NCBI RefSeq assembly: GCF_963678635.1
Contig: NW_026971438.1
Span: 1 to 43,019 of the forward strand
Direction of reading: 5' to 3'
DNA from: Symsagittifera roscoffensis
Lineage: Eukaryota; Xenacoelomorpha; Acoela; Convolutidae
DNA length: 43,019 nt
Within the stretch, counting starts at the first letter, position 1. Each line of letters starts with the position of its first letter. Both the position numbers and the translations under genes were made by a program. Shown piece after piece: positions 17,385-25,605 of this stretch. The notes below the pieces were generated by a model. That model saw only the letters and a list, made by a program, of their open reading frames with translations, did not search any database and was not told where the DNA came from.

Positions 17385-18716
17385 ATGATACGAACCATTT
17401 TTAGTAGAACAGATATTTTTTTTTACTATTTGTAATTTTTATAACATTTCTATCATCCCTCATCTTGACAATATGCAAATGTTTAAAGAAAGCAATCATC
17501 ACATTCGCCCTAGCAACAATCCTCCCAATTCTTTTTTTAGAAGAATACTATAATAAACATAAACTTTTTCACTAAAAGAATAGACCAAAAACTATCAAAA
17601 ATTGCTAACCAACAGTCACCAAGTCAGTCTTCACCGACATCATCCCAAGATAACCCAACAACACCTTCAACTACCCAAAACCCCCAAACATCTACACAAA
17701 TTTCCTTTCAAGATAACCCATATACTTTTGAAGAACGACACGCACGTTTATCTGAACCAATAGAACCAGTTCAACGACAAGCATCTCTAAGTGAACCGAC
17801 ATATAACCTATACCCAACACTACCACAAGAACTAAGTAGAATACGCAATCTTAGTCAAAACCAAAATACAGTAGAAATAAATAGACAAATTATACATCCT
17901 CGACGAAACAGAAATTCTCAAACTCCCCGAGTTCATTTTGAAATACCTCAATCCCCATCACAAAGTACTCCAGAAAACCCCATTGGCATATTACCAGAAA
18001 CCCCTACGCTTCTTTCACAACGTAGCACCTCAAGCCTACCCTCAGATTACTTAGGTTCAACACCAACATCTGAACAAATACGTGAAAATCCCTTTAATCC
18101 TCCAAACCCAACATCACGACTATCATATTGGACAACACATTCATTCACACAAGGTGAACCAAATTTAACCAATGACCCAATAGATATTTCTTCGGATACA
18201 ACAACATCCTCATCACTACCAGAAACATTATCACTACCATCAACACCATCCATCAGCCAAATTTCACCGACGCCTTTTAACTTAAATTTTCCAAATAACC
18301 TCGACGCTAGATATCGAGAACAATCATCAACAAATATTCCTTTAAGACTAGATTGGAATAAATTCACAGCACCTCCACCATTATTTGGACAACACCTAGA
18401 AAGTAACCGACTCCACAACTGGGCACTTAATAGACTACAATATCGACAAGACATCCACGAAGACATTCGTGATCATAACATCCAAATACTTCAACAAAAT
18501 AGTCTACAATTAAAATTTGAAATCACAGTTAAATTAAACAACATTGCTCAACATCCCTACCCATTAAACCCACCAAACATAACAGCTCAATCACTACCAC
18601 CACCATTTATAACAACTGAAGTAATATATAAATACGACAGATATACCAAAAAGACAATTGGTTACATCACATTTTATAACCCATACTCAGGATTATCATA
18701 CACATGTATATTCTAA
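17385..18716 (+). pseudogene. Membrane protein with Pro/Ser/Thr-rich tail, frame-broken
   Basis: The large open part is 17541-18716 (frame 0, 391 codons to TAA 18714-18716). It lacks any in-frame ATG. Upstream, an ATG at 17385 in frame 0 and a hydrophobic segment in frame 2 (17405-17572) with two membrane-helix-like stretches (FLLFVIFITFLSSLILTI; AIITFALATILPILFL) suggest one gene. It would be broken in two T-runs (17416-17424 and 17565-17569), shifts that cancel overall. The tail is rich in Pro, Ser, Thr and Gln, followed by a conserved-looking C-terminal third (NRLHNWALNRLQYRQDIHED and a TYR-rich end). An alternative is that 17541 is an exon start, since CCCAATTCTTTTTTTAG ends at 17540. It overlaps the env start by 13 nt. 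Unknown family; perhaps an envelope partner. Confidence 0.6.
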
Positions 18717-21255
18717 AAGTTTTATTTTTTCTCCAACTCCTTTTTCTAGTAATCTCCACTCAAAACATAAACCCTTCCCCCCGCACAAGACCCCAAGATT
18801 TATTAGTAACACATTATGATTGTGAAGAAAACGAACAAAAAACACTACACAAATAAGCAATAAATCAAGTATCACAATGCGAAACAGAACCACAAGCTAT
18901 AGAAACTACAAATATAATAGCAACACTTTATTCAAAAGCCCAAGCAACAACAGTTATAGGATATAAATTCACTGCAACATTTTCTGAAAAGAAAGTACAT
19001 TGTTCACAAGTTTCTAATGGAAATAAAAACCGACTTGACCACGAATCATTCTACCAGAGTAATATCGAACGACTTTTACATCTCCGTCCCGAAGATTGTA
19101 AAAACGAGTTACTCAGATTAAATATCACAAGAAATAAAAACTCAGATAGAAAGTTAGTATACTTCCAAGTTTTTTCAGACTCTGTACATCAAGCAGAACT
19201 TGAAAGATATCAAGGACATATAAAAAATAAGATGAAAAATACCCATATAACGGCGCACACGGAAGATTAACTTATGATATACACGATAAACACTAGATAC
19301 CACATATTGGCATAAATAACCCATCATACTGCAAAGCAGACACAAAAAATAAAGGATATCAAGAAATAATGTTTTTCGATTGGAAAATACAACTCGAAAA
19401 ATTACAACTCACACGCGATTTATCAGACAACACAATGATCTATCAAGGAATTAGATTACCTTGTAAAAACGATCAAGGCTATTGTGACCCTACAACACGA
19501 ACACAAGCAACAATTGTTTGGTTCCCCGAAGACACATGTACAACATTTCAAGTAGCAAAAATACACGCTCGTATGATAAAATTTCACGAAAAATATTTTA
19601 TACAATCAATTCCATATGAACAAGTAAATCCATCACGAAAACGAAGTTCAAATTTTAGAAATACACACAATATCGAAAAGAAGTTGACACGTTTTCAAAT
19701 ATATCAAGAAACAGAACTTGCATGTAAATACAGAAACCCACTTCACAAAACACAATACTCCGAAATATTAGTTGAATACGAAAAAGGATTCGACATGACC
19801 ACTGGAAAAATAAAAATCGACCCATACGCCACAAGTCATCCTATCAACGAAGGAACACCATATATACCAGTTAATTTTCAAAAAAGTAACGGTCAGCCTG
19901 GTGGACATCTAAAACCCCATGACACTACAAGCACACGTTTACAAGAACTATCATTAATGAATAATACATATTTTGGTAATATCCACTATGATATTCACCT
20001 AGATATGAAATTACACTACACGATTAGCCGCATTTTTCAAGAAATGTCACTCTCCGAATTAGAAACACTTCACCAACTATGCGAATTAGAAAGGACACAA
20101 ATCCTACAATCACTTGCACTAGCAGTATTAAAAATACCCTACGCAAGATATCTACTATCAGGAAATAGATCAAATTTTTTAGACTACGAAGGAAACATTT
20201 TATGGTTTTATACCTGTACCAAAAAAGTATCACCCCTATACGTTTTTGAAGATAAACGATGCTATAAAAGAATCCCTATCTTTTATAAGAATAAAGTACA
20301 TTTCGTTGACAGACTTTCAAGAAGAACCTATTTCTGGGATACCGCAGTCCCATGTGGATCAGAAAACAGCCACACTGTAGTACAACTAAACCCTGATGAA
20401 GATAAATATTACCTTCTTACCCCATATCCCACATTAATGCAATCAATCAAAAAATTTTCACCTGAAAGCATTAGAGCTATTGCTCGAAACCCAAATATTG
20501 ACTTACAATCAATAGGAATATATTCAAAATCAGATATTCAACATCACATTAGAACGCAACAATTCCAAGAATTACTAACACAAATGGACACTATACAAAG
20601 ACAATCAATTGACCAAAACTTACGCAAACTTGCCGAAACCGCAGGATTTGCAGACATTTATACACAAGACTATAGCGGATATTTTAAAGACATTAAAGAC
20701 TATATATATCTAAACGGTGAAAAATACCGTCCACAAGATATATCACCTATAAATATTTTTAGCTTTGTTACACTCAAAAATGAAATTCTTGATTTTCTAG
20801 GATGGCCCTACTACATCTTAGAAAAATTAACTATTTTATACGCAATGTTTAACTTTTTAGGATTTCTTTTTTCACTCTTAAAAGGAATCTACAACACATG
20901 TGCTATACACACACAAGTAAACAGACAAGCAAGTGTAGCACGCATATTATTTGCAGGATTTTTTGGAATTTTTTCTTCATCAATAAACAAAATTCTTTTA
21001 GACGCACAAATAAAAGAATACAACACAAAAATAGCAACAAGACAGAACACATACGACGAAGAACATAACAATGTAGACACAACGCCTACATCACCACAAT
21101 TACCACCCCTACCACATAACCATCCATTATCCCTAGTCCCACGAAATTTTCGAAATTTAGCAATAACACATAATCCAAATTTTAGACCAACCATATCACA
21201 AAGTCCCATCCAACATATTCACATATTCCAACATGACACACCATTCACTAGATGA
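18704..21255 (+). pseudogene. env: Envelope glycoprotein, class III (gB/chuvirus-like), broken
   Basis: ATG 18704 starts a signal peptide (MYILKVLFFLQLLFLVIS). The ectodomain follows, with spaced Cys (HYDCEEN, VSQCETEP, KKVHCSQVS, RPEDCKNEL, LPCKNDQGYC, PEDTC). A central helix region at about 20040-20130 holds a CELER motif, then GNRSNFLDYEGN, a Tyr/Asp-rich segment, and a hydrophobic anchor near 20782-20890 (ILEKLTILYAMFNFLGFLFS). A second hydrophobic patch and a Pro/Thr-rich cytoplasmic tail follow. The order and Cys/helix pattern recall chuvirus-type glycoproteins, which share the gB fusion fold; this is from memory and not checked. An RKR basic site lies near 19633. Breaks: TAA 18854-18856, a frame change in the A-rich 19222-19260 and TAG 19294-19296. 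The segment 19369-21255 is intact (628 codons). Confidence 0.78.
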
Positions 21256-23143
21256 AAATACTTATGAACAAATTATAGAACAACCCCATACCACCGCTTT
21301 TCAGTCTCAAAATAATATTTTTTTTAGCCCACGATGAGCCGACAACTTGGATCACTACACCGCTCAAATTCCCACCCAACCAACCTCACCACTCCAATTA
21401 CAATCATTCCACTTTTTGCTTTCCCGCCACCCGATTTCCCAACCAATAATGTAACATCAGGCATGAATTCAGATACTAATTCACAAATCTCAGTTTTATA
21501 CTCCACTTCACAACTCAATAACCCAAATATTGAAACCCCCGATGAATTTGCCGACTCTGAACCATCTCCATCCAATAATTTTCAAACCAATCTCTCAGTT
21601 TTTTTCCAAACCCCCTTTTCAACCAATCCCACCAAATAACCCTGTCCCAACCATTTCTACACCCTCTTATGCTTCCCAACTCACCCCAACCTACTCTTCA
21701 CTTCATTCAGACCGATCATCCAATTCTCCAGACACCCCCCAAATCTCCCCAGAACTAGATAATTTTATTACCCTACAACAACAACCTATCCACCTTGACA
21801 CCTCCACTATAAACCAAATTTCATCCACAATAGATTCATCTTACCCACCTACCCCTACACCCTCTTCAGTTTATACCGCATCATTAGCACCATCATCCAC
21901 ATCCACCGAATCTTCAATTAGCACTAATAGAGCTTATCGCACTTTTAAAAGAAAATTCCCAAACCATCCTTTCCCAACAAAACCAGGAACAGCCCGTGAA
22001 TATATAAATCATCCAAATCACACTAACACGAAAGAATTTTTAGCTATCACATTAACCTCATTTCCACAATATACTTTGAACACCCCTAACGACACTAACG
22101 ACACACCTAGTTTTGTAGATGAACACGTTTTAATGCCTACCCTTCCTTGGACCTCATATTATCATTTTACTAACCCCCTTTGCCTACCTTTATCTAATAC
22201 TCACATCGATATAGAACGAAATAAAGATATGCTATATCGACTCACTACACCACTAACACATAGACAATTTACTTATATAGGATATAAAAAGTCACTAAAA
22301 ACATACACTGCACCCCGAGCTAACGAATATACGCTATAATATTACGATCATAACATCATCCGAACTAACCAAGACCAATTTTTAGATGATGATCGCTTCG
22401 CTAACCCACAAATCACAGAAAAATTCTTCATTAAAACACCATATGTATTTACACTCAATATGTTTGATCGCAAATTTGACCACATCATTTCAGAACCACT
22501 AACCGACACACAAGCTTACGAAAGTTTTAAAGAACGCTTTCAATTATTTTCACTAACCTTTCATTTCCTTGCACCACATGAACGAGATTTGCACTGCTCA
22601 CACGATATCATGTTACGCACTAAACAAACCCACACATATACATATTATCGCTTTATACAAAATCACTTTGACCTCCACACTCTATCAAGACAACCACACC
22701 ACCGTTTTCATTTTATTAATTCTAAAGACACTTCACCCTTTTTTCTTAACTTCACATATTGCATTAAAGATACTAACCTTCATGGTATTCTTCGCAATTA
22801 CGACCCCATTACCCAAATGTATATTTTTTGTCCCATCACGAAGACCTTCAACGCAGAAGAATCCAGACCCTTCCTTATCCCATACGAATTTGTTCAACCT
22901 ATAGAAATCCAAATATTAGAATTCATCCACAACACTAAATACAATCACAAATTATATAATCTCATCCAAAACACACCTTATGAGTTTGCAGTTGGCACTG
23001 AAGAACTAACAACCATTAAAGCACTTCAATTGCTTTGGCCACTGCTTCAAACTAAAAACATCTTCCGCATGTTAGCAAAATTACTAACAACTTCCGACAT
23101 AATCCACGACATCTTCCCCCACGGTTTTTTCCCCGACGACTAA
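21233..23143 (+). pseudogene. ORF-X: unknown accessory protein, broken
   Basis: An ATG at 21233 overlaps the env end by 23 nt. Coding-like sequence continues to TAA 23141-23143, with changes between frames 2 and 1 (around 21335 and 21600-21639) and an in-frame TAA at 22337-22339. The N-terminal third is Pro/Ser/Thr-rich, like the tail of the membrane gene. From about 21940 it is globular, rich in His, Phe, Tyr and Leu (RAYRTFKRKFPNHPFP; HVLMPTLPWTSYYHF; ERFQLFSLTFHFLAPHERD; ALQLLWPLLQTKNIFRMLAK). It has no recognisable domain. The length intact would be about 600 residues. Placement after env is where complex retroviruses keep accessory genes. A consensus splice donor follows the stop directly. 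Confidence 0.65.
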
Positions 23144-23233
23144 CAGGTAAGTATGATTTATATATATTATTAACTAACCAATTCAACATAAAACCCTAAC
23201 CATTCTTTATCCATGTCTTATGTAGAATTTTAG
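23144..23233 (+). promoter_or_regulatory. Putative short intron right after the ORF-X stop
   Basis: The stop TAA (23141-23143) is followed by CAG|GTAAGTATG, a full-consensus donor with GT at 23147-23148. A TAACTAAC branch-like motif lies at 23171-23178. Acceptors are at 23225 (TTATGTAG) or 23233 (AATTTTAG), giving an intron of 79 or 87 nt. Splicing is inferred from sequence only. Confidence 0.5.
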
Positions 23234-24586
23234 TCTTCATCCAACGATCATCTGCAAAATACTTAAAAGAAAAATAAAAAATAGAAAACTTCTTCAAACT
23301 GTTTAAAACTCTATTAATACTTTGCACCAAAAACAAATTAAATAAAATTCATACCAATGCAGTAATTTAATTTATAAATTGTTTCCCCACAAGCAGTAAA
23401 TCTAATAATGATGAAAATTTGTAACTTAATTTTTCCCAACACCTAGCAGTAAAATTGAATTTCTATGTAGTAAAATGATAAAACGAAAATGCAGTACTAA
23501 CCTTTTGATAATTCCATTCATTCGCACAAAAATTCTATCCACACTCGCACAGCTCGCCCACGAAGAATTGTTTAAAATAATGAATTTCAGTTTCAAGCTT
23601 TTACACTCAACAACTCTAACACACGATAACACGTTTCAAACTTTCCTTTAACCCGGTTGGAAAGGAATTATATACTAAACAAAACTAACCAACGCAGCTT
23701 ACTAAACACCACAAATCATAGAATAACAGCATGACTAAGAAAAGGAAACCAACGGTACTCAAACCGGATTAACCCAGTTTAAAACTGGATAATTTATTCT
23801 TTTGAAGACTATTATAAAGTCTAAGAAAAAAATAATAAAACACAAAAAAGTCGAAAGACAAACACATACCAAAAACAATTTGATTTTTGAAAAAAAGGAC
23901 ACAACCAACGAAACATAAGAAAAACCACAAAAAACCCAACATAAAACGTTATCACATAACAGGAGCTCTCACAGAAACCGCACGAAATTATACTCCCACT
24001 CCTTGCCTAACCCACCAGAAGAGGACGTCCTGAGCATGCTCTATAGCCGGCCTAACCCACCGCGCTACATCCACGCTTTGTGACCACACTCCTATTTTTA
24101 ATAAGAGGTACTCAAGGGTGAGTAACTCTTCAAAATAACCGAACTAAAACAAAAAGCTTTTGTGAAAACAACTAACCAAAATCATAATTAAAATACCAAA
24201 CTAATAAAAGTTTTATAAAATGTAAATTATACTATGCAATATATAGATCAGCATACAACACCAAAGACGAACATCCAAAGACAAAACGACCCCACTACAC
24301 TCGAGTAACCAGGCATCCCCTCCACGCACAATCTCCACGCCATTCCCAGACAAGGTCAAACACAAAAGAAGTTCTCTACATGAAACAGAAAAACCTGTCA
24401 TAGCCAATCATTCTGAAATCAGATTTGAGTTTGTTGCAAAGACCCAGTCGTTGTCATTTAAAGATACAACGATTGGACCTGGAACTTCTCTAACAAGAGA
24501 ACCCAGATGAAATATGATGTTCGCCAAATACCAACGTCCATCATCCATCCTTCGAATTGCAGAAAGACAATCCTAAAAAACTCTGT
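23234..24586 (+). other. 3' untranslated region of the LTR element
   Basis: About 1.35 kb without protein-like frames. It is still A-rich and G-poor, apart from a less biased patch at about 23960-24080. That patch has CCTAACCCACC twice and a GAGCATGCTC palindrome. An inverted CGTTGT/ACAACG pair lies near 24450-24472. No gene is supported. Confidence 0.55.
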
Positions 24587-24600
24587 AAAACCCGGATGGG
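24587..24600 (+). promoter_or_regulatory. Weak polypurine-tract position
   Basis: The bases before the 3' LTR read AAAACCCGGATGGG. Second-strand priming should happen here in an LTR element, but the tract is short and interrupted by pyrimidines, so it is a poor polypurine tract. It may be mutated or lie slightly upstream in the CCTAAAAAACT area. Confidence 0.35.
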
Positions 24601-25011
24601 TGGAACCTGATCTAAACTACATTTTATGATTGGATAAATTAGATATTTTACCACTGTAAAGTATTTAATATTAACCAATCATGATCCGTCTGACTAACAA
24701 CCCACTTATTTGTAAGTGCTGAAATTACTTGTAATTTCAGCACCAGAGAGATTTGAATTTAACTTAGAAACTAGTTGGACTCTCCAAGAAGACTTCAACA
24801 GCCGCAATAAACCAGTATACCCTATATCTATTGAGCCTAGCAGAGACTAGTTAAACAACCTGAGACTAGATAGTATAAGAGTAAGATTAGGATCGGTATT
24901 AGACTAAGAAGTTGCACGAGTCTATCCGGCCGAAAATAAGATAGCGTGACGAGCAGACGGTGTACCCTATCCGAAATTACTCTATGAGTTAACCACTTCG
25001 GTCCTAACTCA
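24601..25011 (+). repeat. 3' LTR
   Basis: 411 bp, same length as the 5' LTR and different at six bases. It contains AATAAA at 24806-24811 and the perfect 12-bp hairpin at 24716-24727 with 24732-24743. GTGT follows at 25012-25015, matching 6249-6252. Confidence 0.97.
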
Positions 25012-25050
25012 GTGTCCTTTTTTGAACGAACTCTAGATGCAATATGTTTT

Positions 25051-25099
25051 CTGAAGTTTCTTTTGTTTCTCTAACATGAAGAAACAAAAGAAACTTCAG
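25051..25099. repeat. Perfect 20-bp inverted repeat
   Basis: Arms 25051-25070 and 25080-25099 are exact reverse complements around a 9-nt loop (CTAACATGA). The structure is 40 bp past the 3' LTR, in flanking DNA. It could be a foldback remnant or the hairpin of a small RNA gene; nothing else supports either. Confidence 0.9.
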
Positions 25100-25257
25100 A
25101 GTAAGGAAACGTCTAACATGATAACCTGCGTCAATTAGATCAAGTAAGATAATAAGACTTATACGATAATGTTTATACGACGTATTAAGATAATGTTTGT
25201 CTGGTCATCGAAATTCATGCTAACTTTGATCGTACATGATATGAGTGGAAATATAGG

Positions 25258-25605
25258 GATTCGACCCCCTGCCGGCCCAAAAGTCCCCCTTTGTACTAAT
25301 TTGAGAAATACATTTTTAGCTGACTGACGCTAAAATTTTTCTAAAGACGCCTTAGGCGCCAATCTATATTAATTTTGAAGAGGGAGCGCGCGCCGAAAAA
25401 ACGCTATTTTTTGGTCAACGTTTTCCAAAAAATGCCTAAAAACGTTTTTTGGCCTGTTTTTTCAAAATTTGCTTGCATAGTGACTTGGGAGAGCTCAGAA
25501 AATCAATTTGGTTGACCTAACAAAAAGTAGACAAAAGTTTTGATTTTTTTTTGAAATCCGCCCCCCTCGAAAAAATCCTAGATCCGCCCCTGCTCCCCCA
25601 ATTAG
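25258..25605. repeat. Dispersed repeat family 2, copy 1
   Basis: Homologous to 32765-33046 plus 39246-39285. Shared landmarks: GGGATTCGACCCCCTG, CCCCTTTGTAC, CTAAAATTTTTCTAA, GGCGCC, AAAACGTTTTTTGG-like and AAAATCAGTTTG-like. The right end (GATCCGCCCCTGCTCCCCC) is the reverse complement of the left end of the other copy (about 32771), so the family appears to have inverted ends. GATTCGACCCC resembles a pol III B box, so a SINE-like origin is also possible. No coding capacity. Confidence 0.8.

Larger units (their letters stand above)
6253..25011 (+). mobile_element. 18.8-kb Ty3/Gypsy-type LTR element with env and extra genes
   Basis: Identical-length 411-bp LTRs start TG and end CA. They are flanked by a GTGT duplication (6249-6252 and 25012-25015). 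The interior holds a primer site, gag with a CCHC knuckle, protease, RT with YLDD, RNase H, DD35E integrase downstream of RNase H (the Ty3/Gypsy order) and a GPY/F module. After pol come a membrane protein gene, a class III-type envelope gene and an unknown ORF-X; an extra ORF0 precedes gag. At 18,759 bp it is far longer than the usual 5-10 kb. Six LTR differences in 411 indicate a fairly recent insertion, yet several genes carry stops or frame breaks. The plus strand is strikingly A/C-rich and G-poor throughout. Confidence 0.95.

Noticed and set aside
18047-18466. Minus-strand 139-codon frame opposite the P/S/T-rich gene
   Set aside because: The plus strand has a longer open frame with element-like codon use; the Ser/Gly/Val minus reading is the complement of Pro/Thr/Ser codons.
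22569-22904. Plus-strand 111-codon frame in ORF-X
   Set aside because: Overlaps the longer ORF-X frame 22460-23143, which carries the better protein-like reading.
25258-25273. tRNA gene
   Set aside because: Only a B-box-like word; no cloverleaf can be drawn around it.
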